From NCBI GenBank assembly GCA_944390105.1, contig CALXOV010000026.1:24200-88199 (forward strand): a stretch of 64,000 nt of DNA, written 5' to 3'. The position numbers were made by a program, and so were the translations under genes. This document shows positions 34,319 through 43,586 of this stretch, in pieces. Positions within the stretch are counted from its first letter, which is position 1; every line of letters begins with the position of its first letter. The DNA comes from an uncultured Succinivibrionaceae bacterium. GTDB taxonomy: Bacteria; Pseudomonadota; Gammaproteobacteria; Enterobacterales; Succinivibrionaceae. The notes under the pieces are model-generated. The model was not told where the DNA came from, did not search any database, and saw nothing but the letters and a program-made list of their open reading frames with translations.

Positions 34319-36169
34319 ATGAACCCTTGCAAAAAGATAGCTTTAGGCTCAATTAAAACTGCGGCAGCCGATCTACACGGCAACCGTAGCAAGTTGCTTA
34401 ACGTGTGCGCGCAGGCTGTGGCGCAGGGCAAAAAGCTGGTGCTTTTTCCTGAGCTGGCTTTAACTGGTACCGATTGTCAGGACTTGCTTTTCAATCAAAG
34501 TTTTAAGCAAAAGGTCAATCAGGAACTGTGTGATTTGGTAAATGCGCTGCCGGATGGGTTAACGGTAGGCGTGGGTACAGCGCTTACGGATGTGATAGGC
34601 TCGCTGTACGATGCTTACATCTTTGCGCGCCGCGGGGAGATCATTGCCATTTACTGTGCACACGGATTTACGCGCACCCCATTGGAGTATCGCGAGCGCT
34701 ATTTTACTGTCGGCAAGAAGTTAAATCCGGTGTTCAGCCTCTTGGGCAAGGGCATTAAGGCCTGTGCCAATGGTTTTGAAGTGGACGGCATTACTACTGC
34801 GGTGCTGTTTGATGTCAATTTTGACAAGAAGTTCAAACATGCGGATTTGGTGGTGCTGCCATCTGCACGCATTTATGAAACGTATGGACTGCAGGCTGCT
34901 GCCGAGGCGCTAGTGACGCTCTCCGGACGCACTAAAGCACTGCTGGCTGCTCCTAATCTGTGCGGTAATGAAAGCGGCGGCGCGATTTTAGACGGTGTGT
35001 GCATGTTGGCGCGTAAAGGTGAGCTATTAGTACGCAGCTCGGCGTGCTTCTTTGCCGACAGTAAGCTTATTACCTTAGAGGATGGGGTGAGCGCTGACGA
35101 TGACTATTACGATGAAATGTTGCGTGCGGTTGCTTTGGGCGTTGATGATTTCATGTACAACAGTCATGGGCACGGCTTTGCGCTATCCCTCTCGGGCGGG
35201 GCTGACTCTGCGCTGTGCGCATCTTGCGTTGCTATTGCTCAGATCTGTGCTTTAAGCGAACTTGGCGCCGAAGCCTATTGTGCGCGCTTGGCTCGGCTGG
35301 GCTTTGCCTTCCCACGCTGCGAAGGCGATATTATAACCTACGTGCGTGATGTGGTGATGCCGCAGCTGTTAGTTACCGTATATCAGGGCTCGGATAATTC
35401 TAGCGACGTGACGCGTACCGCAGCGCGCATGCTAGCTAAGGGCGTCGGCGCGAGCCATCATGAGTGGTCCATTTCACAGGTGGTTAAAGATTATGTGGCG
35501 CTCTTTGACGGCATTTGCCCGGATAAACCGCTTTCATGGGAACACGATGATGTGCCGCTGCAGAATATTCAGGCACGCTCGCGCCTGCCGGGTATTTGGC
35601 TTACTGCCAATCGAGAGGGACGACTTTTAATTGAAACCTCCAATTTATCGGAGTCGGCGGTTGGATATTGCACCATGGACGGCGATACTGCAGGCGGTCT
35701 GGCCCCGATTGCCGGTATTGGTAAGAGTGTAGTGCGTCGCATCAATAAACATTTAGAAACTGACGGCTTTAAGGTCAATGCCGAGCTTACCTTCAAGCTG
35801 CCGGAGATGTCGTATATCACCGCGCAGGCGCCGACTGCGGAATTGCGTCCAGGAGGCACGCAGACTGATGAAGGTGATCTGATGCCGTACGTGGTGCTAG
35901 ATGCCATCCGCAAGTTATTTGCGCAAGATTACTTAGGCCCCAAGGATATCCTTGCACGTTTGCAGCAGGAGGATGAGTTTAAGCCGTATACCGCCAAACT
36001 GCCAGATTACGTACAGCGCTTCTTTGTGTTGCATAGCCGCTCACAGTGGAAGCGGGTGCGCTATCCGGTAGGTTTTCATATTGAAAAGGATGATGAATCG
36101 CCTTGCGGGTATTGGCGTTTCCCGATCTTCAGCTACGATCTTAAGATTTTGACTGAAGATTTGCAGTAA
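34319..36169 (+). CDS. nadE: NAD+ synthase with degenerate glutaminase domain
   Basis: 616-residue two-domain enzyme making NAD+ from deamido-NAD+. The C-terminal synthetase has the PP-loop SLSGGADSALC (about 288), TSNLSESAVGYCTMDGDTAG and GIGKSVVRR. The N-terminal nitrilase-like domain should release ammonia from glutamine with a Glu-Lys-Cys triad. The Glu remains in LFPELALTG (45), but the usual ICED cysteine motif reads AVLFDVNFD (Phe at about 164), and the lysine motif reads CAHGFTRTPLEY with no Lys. The glutaminase half is therefore probably inactive and the enzyme may depend on free ammonia. A clear terminator follows. Confidence 0.88.
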   Translation: MNPCKKIALGSIKTAAADLHGNRSKLLNVCAQAVAQGKKLVLFPELALTGTDCQDLLFNQSFKQKVNQELCDLVNALPDGLTVGVGTALTDVIGSLYDAYIFARRGEIIAIYCAHGFTRTPLEYRERYFTVGKKLNPVFSLLGKGIKACANGFEVDGITTAVLFDVNFDKKFKHADLVVLPSARIYETYGLQAAAEALVTLSGRTKALLAAPNLCGNESGGAILDGVCMLARKGELLVRSSACFFADSKLITLEDGVSADDDYYDEMLRAVALGVDDFMYNSHGHGFALSLSGGADSALCASCVAIAQICALSELGAEAYCARLARLGFAFPRCEGDIITYVRDVVMPQLLVTVYQGSDNSSDVTRTAARMLAKGVGASHHEWSISQVVKDYVALFDGICPDKPLSWEHDDVPLQNIQARSRLPGIWLTANREGRLLIETSNLSESAVGYCTMDGDTAGGLAPIAGIGKSVVRRINKHLETDGFKVNAELTFKLPEMSYITAQAPTAELRPGGTQTDEGDLMPYVVLDAIRKLFAQDYLGPKDILARLQQEDEFKPYTAKLPDYVQRFFVLHSRSQWKRVRYPVGFHIEKDDESPCGYWRFPIFSYDLKILTEDLQ

Positions 36170-36230
36170 AAGCAAGGAGTGCTGCCGCCTGACAGCGTGG
36201 AGATGCAGTCAGGTGCAGTCCTGAGCACAC

Positions 36231-36264
36231 GGCCGCGTTCTTGAGCTAGGACGCGGTCTTTTTT
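36231..36264 (+). terminator. nadE terminator
   Basis: GGCCGCGT (36231-36238) and ACGCGGTC (36251-36258) form the stem, followed by TTTTTT. The 372-bp gap up to gnd otherwise holds only AT-rich promoter-like DNA around 36420-36520. Confidence 0.85.
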
Positions 36265-36541
36265 ATGTCTGATGCCGGGGGTGAGTGCATGACACAATCT
36301 TTGGTTGCAACTGGTATGGTGATCGCTCTGGCATAAATTTCAAGGCTGTAGCGTCGATAGCTTCGGTGCTACATGAGGCTGCAAGATGTGGTAAATAAAG
36401 TCGCGAGGCACTTCACAAAGTTATTACATTACCGTAATTGCTACTTTTATTTGTAGCAAATGATAGTATTATGTCATTGTTTTTTAAAACCATGAAACAA
36501 AACTTTCATAAAGTATCATTTGGTCCCTACGGAGTGTTGCT

Positions 36542-37975
36542 ATGACCATGCGTAATGATATCGCTCTCATCGGCTTAGGTGTGATGGGCAGCAATTTAGC
36601 GTTAAACATCGCCGATCACGGCTATAAGATTGCGGTATATAACTACACCGCTGATCTGGTAGAAAAGTTTGTCAAAGAAAATCCGCATCCTAATGCTGAA
36701 GCCTTTACCGATTTAAAAGCGATGGTGGCAAGCTTAAAGCGTCCGCGGCAAATCATTATCATGGTCACTGCCGGTAAACCCGTTGATGCAGTGATTGAGG
36801 CTTTAAAGCCGTTGCTGGATAAGGATGACATTGTACTTGATACCGGCAACAGTTTTTATCAAGACAGTATGCGCCGCTTTGCGCAGCTGCAACCCTTGGG
36901 CATTGTCTTTGCCGGCGTCGGAGTGTCGGGCGGGGCCGAAGGCGCTCGTCATGGTCCGGCTATCATGGTTGGTGGTACGCATGAGGCCTATCAGAGTATC
37001 GGTCCGGTGTTAGAAGCAATTGCGGCTAAAGCTGCTGACGGCAAGCCATGCTGTGCTTTTATGGGAGAAGGCGGTGCTGGGCATTATGTCAAGATGGTAC
37101 ACAACGGCATTGAGTATGCCGATATGGAGCTGATTGCTGAAAGCTATTTAGTGTTAAAGCGCTTAGGCGGTTTTACTAATGCAGAGCTGGCGGATATTTA
37201 TGAACGCTATCAGCAGGGGCCGCTGCAGAGCTATTTGATCTCCATTACCTCTAAGGTGCTACGTGAAAAGGATCCGCAAGGAAAGGGTGATCTCGTTGAC
37301 ATGATAGTGGATGCTGCCGGGCAAAAGGGTACTGGCAAGTGGACCTGCATTGACGGCTTTGAGACGGGAGTTGCACTGTCAATGATTGATGGCGCCTGTA
37401 ATGCGCGTTTTATCTCCGGCAAGGTCGCCGAGCGTACCGTACGCGCGCAGCAGGCTGTTCCGCGGACGATTAAGCTTGGCATGGATAAAACCAGTTTGAT
37501 AGCTAAAGTGGAACATTATCTGTATGTCGGCAAGATTGCAGCCTATGCTCAGGGCTTTGATCTTTATCGTAGTGCGTCAGAAAAGTACGACTTTAAGCTT
37601 AATTTAGCTAAGATTGCCGAAATCTTCCGCGCAGGATGCATTATTCAGGCGCGCTTTTTAAATGATATTACGGCAGCCTTTACTGCCGAACCGCAGCTGG
37701 CAAATTTAGTTGATGCCCCTTTCTTTAAAGCACGTCTGGCCGACTGCCTAGAGGATGCGCGAGAAGTCTGTGCTTTGGCTATAGGCAATGCGATTCCCAA
37801 CCCGGTTATGGCCGCTGCTATTTCCTATCTAGATGCATTGCACAGTGAGTGCGTCGGTGCCAATTTAATTCAAGGTCTGCGTGACTATTTCGGTGCGCAT
37901 ACCTTTGAACGCAAGGATGCACCGGGTTTTATTCACCATACATGGAGTTGCAAAGCATCGTTTAACGCTGTTTAA
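36542..37975 (+). CDS. gnd: 6-phosphogluconate dehydrogenase, decarboxylating
   Basis: 477-residue oxidative pentose phosphate enzyme producing ribulose 5-phosphate, CO2 and NADPH. Rossmann motif GLGVMGSNLALNIADHG, then the family signatures GVSGGAEGARHGP, GAGHYVKMVHNGIEY (catalytic Lys) and GQKGTGKWT. Tail ending RKDAPGFIHHTW contains the conserved C-terminal histidine. GGAG lies 8 bases before the ATG. Monocistronic with its own terminator. Confidence 0.96.
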   Translation: MTMRNDIALIGLGVMGSNLALNIADHGYKIAVYNYTADLVEKFVKENPHPNAEAFTDLKAMVASLKRPRQIIIMVTAGKPVDAVIEALKPLLDKDDIVLDTGNSFYQDSMRRFAQLQPLGIVFAGVGVSGGAEGARHGPAIMVGGTHEAYQSIGPVLEAIAAKAADGKPCCAFMGEGGAGHYVKMVHNGIEYADMELIAESYLVLKRLGGFTNAELADIYERYQQGPLQSYLISITSKVLREKDPQGKGDLVDMIVDAAGQKGTGKWTCIDGFETGVALSMIDGACNARFISGKVAERTVRAQQAVPRTIKLGMDKTSLIAKVEHYLYVGKIAAYAQGFDLYRSASEKYDFKLNLAKIAEIFRAGCIIQARFLNDITAAFTAEPQLANLVDAPFFKARLADCLEDAREVCALAIGNAIPNPVMAAAISYLDALHSECVGANLIQGLRDYFGAHTFERKDAPGFIHHTWSCKASFNAV

Positions 37976-38012
37976 CAAAGTTTTCCTATTGATAGTCATG
38001 TTGATGCCTTTT

Positions 38013-38039
38013 GCCCAAGTCACGAACTTGGGCTTTTTT
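38013..38039 (+). terminator. gnd terminator
   Basis: GCCCAAGT (38013-38020) and ACTTGGGC (38026-38033) with a CACGA loop, then TTTTTT. Textbook intrinsic terminator. Confidence 0.93.
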
Positions 38040-38076
38040 GTCTTTGCGGGGAAATAAGCGCTACCCTTGCGGCGCA

Positions 38077-38089
38077 GGGGGGGGGGGGG
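38077..38089 (+). repeat. Poly-G tract (13 G) before the RpiR gene
   Basis: Thirteen G, 95 bp before the chosen ATG of the RpiR regulator. The regulator's reading frame stays open through the tract from a TTG at 38067, so a length change would alter either an N-terminally extended form or promoter spacing. Confidence 0.9.
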
Positions 38090-38183
38090 TAGCAGGCTAA
38101 TGCTCCGGCGCAGTGGCGCAGACCCGGATAGATTTGTTATTATTCGCTATTGTCCAAGCGATGAGTTCATAGGCAAATCGATC

Positions 38184-39065
38184 ATGTCTGAGCAGTCTGC
38201 ATTTAAAAACGGTCTGAGTCCCAAAGCTCAGGATTTGCCGCTATTTTCGACGGCGGCGCCTAGCTTGACGCCGTCCGATGCCAAAATTGCCAATTTCATA
38301 GCCGATCATTTATCTGATTTTATGGAGATGACGGTTTCAGATTTGGCGCATGCGGCGGCCGTCTCGGAAATTACTTTGTCGCGCTTTTGCAAAAAACTGG
38401 AGCTACCTGGGCTGCAGGCTTTGAAAATTGCCCTGAGCCAAGAGCTGCACAGCGCCAGTCCTTTTTTAGATAGTGATCTCAACTTGCACGATAGTTCGCA
38501 GGTTATCACGCAAAAGCTCTTTGCCAATATTCAAGAAGGCCTGCATAATTCTTTATCGCTGCTTGATTTTGCAGCTATTGACGCGGCAGCCGGCATGATT
38601 GCGGATGCATCCCGTTTGTTGCTGTTTGGCTACGGTAATTCGGCAACGGTGTGTCAAGATATTGCGACACGTTTTGTGCGCTTATCCAAAAGTTGCGAAG
38701 TGTCATCCGATCCGCATCAGCAGATGACCTTGGCATCCATTTGCACCAAGGGTAGCGTAGTTATTGCTGTCTCATATTCAGGTGCCTCGGTAAATCTTAT
38801 TGATGCCTTGATGCAGGCCAAGTGTAACAGCGCTGGCATTATCCTCATTACATCGCACAAAAATTCACCGGCCTCGCGGCTTGCCGATGTAACTTTAATC
38901 GGTCTTGGCCCTGAGGTAAAGCATAATTCTGAGTCATCGGTGTCGCGACTGATTCACATGGCCATCGGTGATGTACTCTATACGCGCGTTTCCTTCATGC
39001 ACAATCAGGAGTTTGAGCACAGCATGACCAAGATGCGCGCAGCAATTTCAACTTTAAAATCGTGA
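38184..39065 (+). CDS. RpiR/MurR-family transcriptional regulator with SIS domain
   Basis: 293 residues from the ATG at 38184. N-terminal HTH_6 domain (IADHLSDFMEMTVSDLAHAA followed by VSEITLSRFCKKL, about 40-80) and C-terminal SIS sugar-phosphate domain (about 125-265) with LLFGYGNSATVCQDIATRF and AVSYSGASVNLIDA. Such regulators respond to phosphosugars and often control nearby sugar genes; the adjacent gnd is a plausible target but no operator is identified. The ribosome site is weak, and the frame is open upstream to 38067 across the poly-G tract. Confidence 0.88.
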   Translation: MSEQSAFKNGLSPKAQDLPLFSTAAPSLTPSDAKIANFIADHLSDFMEMTVSDLAHAAAVSEITLSRFCKKLELPGLQALKIALSQELHSASPFLDSDLNLHDSSQVITQKLFANIQEGLHNSLSLLDFAAIDAAAGMIADASRLLLFGYGNSATVCQDIATRFVRLSKSCEVSSDPHQQMTLASICTKGSVVIAVSYSGASVNLIDALMQAKCNSAGIILITSHKNSPASRLADVTLIGLGPEVKHNSESSVSRLIHMAIGDVLYTRVSFMHNQEFEHSMTKMRAAISTLKS

Positions 39066-39181
39066 TGCTTCCACAAGCTAAAGCTTTGTGGGCTTCCACT
39101 TGCCGACAGCTATAACTATTTCTGCCTTTTAAGGAAGAAAGTCCGTGGTTATTCGCTTCAGAGGCTAAAAAGGCACGTCCG
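39066..39181 (-). pseudogene. TnpB C-terminal fragment
   Basis: On the minus strand this encodes GRAFLASEANNHGLSSLKG and then SYSCRQVEAHKALACGSIT, the same peptide as the remnant at 30521-30687 (about 80% identical at DNA level by eye). Similarity between the two stops abruptly at 39181 (CGTCCG), where the acetyltransferase fragment begins, and at 39063, the RpiR stop. It contains the hairpin CCACAAGCTAAAGCTTTGTGG. Confidence 0.5.
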
Positions 39182-39364
39182 GTCAGGATAGAAAACGGTG
39201 CGTGGATAGGTGGCGGAGCAATCATCCCGCCTGGCGTGACTATTGGAGAAAGCGCCGACATCGGTGCGTGCAGTGTAGTAACAAAATCTATTCCGGCAAA
39301 TTGCGTAGCGGTGGGAAATCCGTGCAGGGTAATCAGGCAATTTGATAATCGAAGTCAGTCATGA
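39182..39364 (+). pseudogene. Maltose/galactoside O-acetyltransferase, 3' fragment
   Basis: The frame VRIENGAWIGGGAIIPPGVT, then IGACSVVTKSIP and VAVGNPCRVIRQF is the left-handed beta-helix C-terminus of Maa/LacA-type acetyltransferases (about 60 of ~185 residues). The 5' part is missing, cut at the TnpB fragment. Stop TGA overlaps the ATG of the HAD pseudogene. Codons such as ATA, AGG and GGA differ from the neighbours, suggesting transfer. Confidence 0.75.
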
Positions 39365-40174
39365 AACAATACAAGCATACCATTTTCGACATAGAAGGCA
39401 CGCTACTCTACACGGAGGAAGCCATTTTGAAAAGTCTGCAAGGCACGTTTTTCGATATGCTGTGCAAAGATGTACCGATAAAAGAGTTGGTATTCGTGCT
39501 CGGTATACCCGGAGAAACAGCTTTGCATGCGTTGGGTATCGCCACTTCCAAAGACAGGAACGAATATGCCACGGATTTCCTGCTCTTTGGTATTGGTGAT
39601 TACTTCAACGTAACGATATGCGTATAGGACGTTCCTCGTCCGAAGCCTTTTCCCGCCCCTTTTGCTTGCCTATCTTTCTCAAGTGGGTGCAGAGGCGGAG
39701 ATTGCCTTTTACATCGGAGATATGGATTACGACTGTCTTTGCGCGGAACAGGCGGCGTATGACATACCGGCTTATGTCGTCGATTGCTTGGAGAGAATAC
39801 CCGATGCGACTTACTTTCAAAGCCTGCCATCGCTACGTGGCAAGGCACTCATCCTGCATACAGGGAACACGGAAATGAACGGTTACGGAACGGATTCCTA
39901 TTTCGCGGCAAAAACCTTCCTGCCGGACAGCTCGCTGAAAGCTATATTAGACAAGGAGCCGCTGTTTATCATTATCGATTCCCACGGATTGGGAGAGAGT
40001 GGAAAGAAACACGTTTCGATAGACAAAGCTTGCGAAGCCCATCATTGCCACGTGATAGAGAATGCCGATTTGTCCCCGCTGAAAGGGATACAGGAAATAC
40101 AGGTCAAAATTATCATAGATGCAGAAAATCCCTCTACGGGGAAGCCTTGTAAATTATATTGGGAAAAGCGTTAA
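39361..40174 (+). pseudogene. HAD-family phosphatase, multiply disrupted
   Basis: Starts like a phosphoglycolate-phosphatase relative: HTIFDIEGTLLYTEEAI (second Asp of DxDGT is Glu) and ELVFVLGIPGETALHALGI. The cap domain (~45 residues) is missing, with ATSKDRNEY joined directly. A TAG at 39625-39627 replaces a codon before DVPRPKPFPAP, and a frameshift near 39655 moves the rest (LAYLSQVGAEAEIAFYIGDMDYDC, motif IV) to another frame, read from 39662. An unrecognised ~110-residue extension (KALILHTGNTEMNGYG...) follows. Codon use is unlike the surrounding genes and recalls Bacteroidetes; donor identity is inference. Confidence 0.75.
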
Positions 40175-40255
40175 ACGATTAGCCCCTAAACCTTTCTAGT
40201 TTAAGTATATAAAACAGTTTTTATTTTTAATTCATGATTATTTCAGTTTTTTTTT

Positions 40256-40266
40256 GGGGGGGGGGG
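40256..40266 (+). repeat. Poly-G tract (11 G) after a T9 run
   Basis: Nine T followed by eleven G in intergenic DNA, a composite homopolymer with high slippage potential. Confidence 0.9.
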
Positions 40267-40409
40267 TATAATAGGTATAAATTCATATGTGCATATAATA
40301 AACAGCCATAGCCGTTATGAGCAACCCTAAATTATCTTCGCTTAAACATGTAAAAACAGTAAGTATTGCTACTTGGTTACATGTGAACTAGGGGGCAACC
40401 CCTACGGGT

Positions 40410-40422
40410 CCCCCCCCCCCCC
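40410..40422 (+). repeat. Poly-C tract (13 C) behind the MCP gene
   Basis: Thirteen C, i.e. poly-G on the strand of the MCP gene, 19 bp beyond its stop codon. Confidence 0.9.
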
Positions 40423-40440
40423 GCTGCATGGCTTGCAGCA

Positions 40441-42102
40441 TTAAGTATTAATGTTATCGCTACCCAGCGGACGGAGCTTGAAGAAGGCCAGCTCTTGGAG
40501 CAGCTTATCAAAGCTCTGATGAATGGTTTCCACTTGCGCTGAAGTTTCATCCGCATTCTTGGAGGCTGAATCACACGAATTAGTGATGGTCTGCATATGT
40601 TGCGAAATCTCGGCAGTAGCGGTGGTCTGCTCCTCGGCCGCAGTCGCAATCTGCGTGATCTGGGCATTAACTTCATTTACATGTTGCGTAACATCCGCCA
40701 AGGTGTTTTCGACTGCACTTGCTGTCTGCGCCACTTCATCCATGTTGGCTACGGAGGCATTGATGCTGTCAGTCACATTTTGCACCTCATTTTGCACCGC
40801 GCTTACCATATTAGTAATTTCCTGGGTGGATTGTGAGGTCCGCATCGCCAGTGCGCGCACTTCGTCGGCTACCACCGCAAATCCGCGTCCGGCATCGCCG
40901 GCACGGGCAGCTTCAATCGCCGCATTGAGTGCCAGCAGATTGGTCTGATCGGCAATATCGTTAATGGTATTGACGATGGATCCGATGTCTGCGGTCTTCT
41001 TTTCCAGCTGAGCAATCTGATCGGCGCATTGCTGCGTGATATTGGCCTGCTCTTTAATCTTATCAACTGCACTGCGTACCGTGTCAGCGCTGTTAGCAGT
41101 AATTTCCTTAGCCTGCTCGGAGCTGGCCGCAGCGCTTTCGCAGTTGCGGGCAATATCCTGCGTGGTCGAAACGAGCTCATCGGAGGCTGCGGCTACGGTG
41201 ACCGCCTGACTGTCAACTTCCGAGAGTTCCTTGTTCATCGACTGGGTGTTGGCCAGTGCTTTTTGCAGTAGCGCCATCGCATTATTGGAAGTTTCTACCG
41301 TACCTTCGACTGCTTCATTGAGCTGATTGCGCATCTTGCGTAACGCCTTGCGGGCGTAGCCAAACTCATCTTCATTGCCGTGATGAATGTGTTGGCTGAG
41401 ATCTCCTGCGGCAATGCGGTCAATGATCTGAATCTGTGCCGCAATATGGCGCGAAATATAGGAAGAAAGTAGAGTGGCGATCACTAAGCCTAAGATAATA
41501 GCAGCGATAGTCAGCGCAATGTCGATATAAACCGAAGTCATGTCAGAGCTTTTATCAGCTATCGCGATAGCAGTACGGTTTTGCTCAAGCAGAATTTCGT
41601 GGAAATCACCAATTGCTTGACGGTAGAGCGGAAGCCCTTCTTTAATATAGTAGGTTAGGGCTTCGGCGGCATTATTCTGTTGCACTAAAGGCAGAATAAC
41701 CTCATCGGCAAACTTCACTAAAGCCTGACCGGACTGCTTGACTGCATTTATGTTGTCAGCATAGCTCTGCGTGCCCATAGCACTCGGGATTAAGGCATTA
41801 TGGGTTTTTACTAAGTCGTTTTTAATTGCGACATAGTCTTGCATGAACTGTTCGGTTTTACCCGAGATAGCCGCATTTAAATCGCCGATCATGGTGGAAT
41901 TAAAATCATGCATCGCCGTCTGTGCGGTGTTGACGCGAGCATTAGCCACCGCCAGAATTTCGTTAATTCGCTCGGTTCCTGAAATATTGTTCAAGGTGGA
42001 AACTACAATTGAGACGGATACAATGGTATTTAAAATTAGTACCACGATAAAGCCCAAAAGCAGCTTGACGCGAATACTCAATCCCATGAAGAAGTTAATC
42101 AT
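40441..42102 (-). CDS. Methyl-accepting chemotaxis protein
   Basis: 553-residue transmembrane chemoreceptor. TM1 (about 10-38), a four-helix-bundle periplasmic sensor (about 40-190), TM2 (about 192-215), HAMP and a cytoplasmic signalling domain with the conserved hairpin tip [20 protein letters not shown] and [15 protein letters not shown]. It signals through CheA/CheW to the flagellar motor, so the organism is presumably motile. Ligand unknown. Start at 42102 ([18 protein letters not shown]) is preceded by AAGGAAGG; the frame is open further upstream but that part has no ribosome site. Monocistronic. Confidence 0.92.
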   Translation of the reverse strand: MINFFMGLSIRVKLLLGFIVVLILNTIVSVSIVVSTLNNISGTERINEILAVANARVNTAQTAMHDFNSTMIGDLNAAISGKTEQFMQDYVAIKNDLVKTHNALIPSAMGTQSYADNINAVKQSGQALVKFADEVILPLVQQNNAAEALTYYIKEGLPLYRQAIGDFHEILLEQNRTAIAIADKSSDMTSVYIDIALTIAAIILGLVIATLLSSYISRHIAAQIQIIDRIAAGDLSQHIHHGNEDEFGYARKALRKMRNQLNEAVEGTVETSNNAMALLQKALANTQSMNKELSEVDSQAVTVAAASDELVSTTQDIARNCESAAASSEQAKEITANSADTVRSAVDKIKEQANITQQCADQIAQLEKKTADIGSIVNTINDIADQTNLLALNAAIEAARAGDAGRGFAVVADEVRALAMRTSQSTQEITNMVSAVQNEVQNVTDSINASVANMDEVAQTASAVENTLADVTQHVNEVNAQITQIATAAEEQTTATAEISQHMQTITNSCDSASKNADETSAQVETIHQSFDKLLQELAFFKLRPLGSDNINT

Positions 42103-42285
42103 GCTACCTTCCTTTTGAGAACTGCAGTTAGTTTCTAATGATATTAATAAATGATTAATCCGATTATGCCGCAAGCGCGCTGCACTTTAAAAGTTCAGAT
42201 ATGCGGCATTTTAACATTGCTCACAAATTTCTCTGCAAAAACAGGACTTGCGGCTACCTTAATTTTCGACTGCCACGGCTTAAAC

Positions 42286-43419
42286 TTAACAGTTAAATCC
42301 TAGTGTTTTGAGCACTGGCACAAAATGTGGGGGTACCTCCAAGAGGCGCAAGGAGGACAGTTCCCGTCTTTCGCGGTAGCGCTTGCGCATGCGATCAAAG
42401 GATACCCCGTCAGTAAAGTGTTGCTTAAAGTCCGCACAATCTCGGCGTACGTCGTATACCGTAAATACGAGGCGGCGTAGCAGATCAAGATCAAGTTCTT
42501 GCGCGCCTTGACCAAAGCTCAGAGCGGCAATTTCCGGGGGCGGCAGCAGGAAGCTAGTCTGTGGCTGCATGTGGAGCACGCGCCCCAGTTCCAGGCCAAG
42601 CATAAAGGCCGCACGCCGTTTGGATTCGAAGGAATAGCCCGCAATATGCGGCGTAGCGCCGTCAAGGAGCGGCAACAGCTGCCTCACGCTGATATCAGGT
42701 TCGCCTTCAAAGACATCGCACCAAGCGTGTATGTCAGGGTGTTGACGTAAGCACTCATACAGTGCCTGATTATCCACTACTGCGCCGCGGGATGCATTAA
42801 TTAAAATGGCACCGGGTTTGAGTGCAGCAAGTTCCGCTCGGCCGATGAGATGATAGGTGCTATCCGGGCCATTCTTGATTAAAGGTACGTGCAGGCTGAT
42901 GATGTCGCAACGCAGGATATCTTCAAGGGGCGCCTCGTACTGCCTCTGCCCGGAGCGAGCCAAGGGCGGATCGCGCAGCACTACCTTCATGCCAAGAGCC
43001 TGCGCGCGGCGGCGTACCTGCGTGCCGGTGTGGCCGCAGCCGACGATACCCAAGGAAAGCTGGCGTAAATCTAGGCAGTAGCGCTCGGCAAGCACTAAGA
43101 GCACTGAAAGAATATAATCGCCGACGCTGATGCTGTTGCTACCAGGCGCGGTGGCAAAGGCAATCCCGCGGTCTTGCAGCAATTGAGTATCCACATGATC
43201 AAAACCTGCAGTGGCGGTACCGACGAATTTAAGCTGAGGGCAGTTAGATAACAATGCTGCATCAACTTTGGTGACTGAGCGGATTATCAGCGCGCTGGCG
43301 TCTTTAAGTAGGTCTGAGGTTATGTGGCGCCCTGGGTACTGTAACACTTGCCCAAAGGCGGAGAAGACTTGGACAGCATTAGGCAAGGCCTCATCGGCAA
43401 TAATCTTCAGGGCAGTCAT
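42286..43419 (-). CDS. pdxB: Erythronate-4-phosphate dehydrogenase
   Basis: 377-residue D-2-hydroxyacid dehydrogenase of the DXP-dependent pyridoxal phosphate pathway. NAD motif GIVGCGHTGTQV (about 120), catalytic Arg in INASRGAVVDN, Glu in FEGEPD and His in ATPHIAGYSFESK. The C-terminal dimerisation domain specific to PdxB (about 285-375) distinguishes it from SerA. Divergent from purT. Confidence 0.93.
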   Translation of the reverse strand: MTALKIIADEALPNAVQVFSAFGQVLQYPGRHITSDLLKDASALIIRSVTKVDAALLSNCPQLKFVGTATAGFDHVDTQLLQDRGIAFATAPGSNSISVGDYILSVLLVLAERYCLDLRQLSLGIVGCGHTGTQVRRRAQALGMKVVLRDPPLARSGQRQYEAPLEDILRCDIISLHVPLIKNGPDSTYHLIGRAELAALKPGAILINASRGAVVDNQALYECLRQHPDIHAWCDVFEGEPDISVRQLLPLLDGATPHIAGYSFESKRRAAFMLGLELGRVLHMQPQTSFLLPPPEIAALSFGQGAQELDLDLLRRLVFTVYDVRRDCADFKQHFTDGVSFDRMRKRYRERRELSSLRLLEVPPHFVPVLKTLGFNC

Positions 43420-43586
43420 TAATAGATCTCGCAGGCCAAGGACGGATTCATTTTTGCACGCAAAACTCTCAGGTGCAAGCGCTTCAATTATAATAGAGGT
43501 TACAGCTAATGCGCGACTTTGCGCTCTAAGTGAAATGTTTGCGCCTTAAGCTTTTATTGAAACGGTTTATTAAAGAAGGGATTGGC

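Larger units (their letters stand above)
40175..40440. other. AT-rich junction with hairpin at the edge of the pseudogene patch
   Basis: No gene. AT-rich DNA interrupted by a T9-G11 run (40247-40266), the hairpin TAGGGG-GCAA-CCCCTA (about 40389-40404) and a C13 run. The hairpin lies just past the MCP stop and could act with the C-run as part of its 3' end, though no T-run follows. Confidence 0.4.

Noticed and set aside
43520..43586. PurR operator upstream of purT
   Set aside because: GAAATGTTTGCGC has some likeness to the PurR site, but too few consensus positions match.
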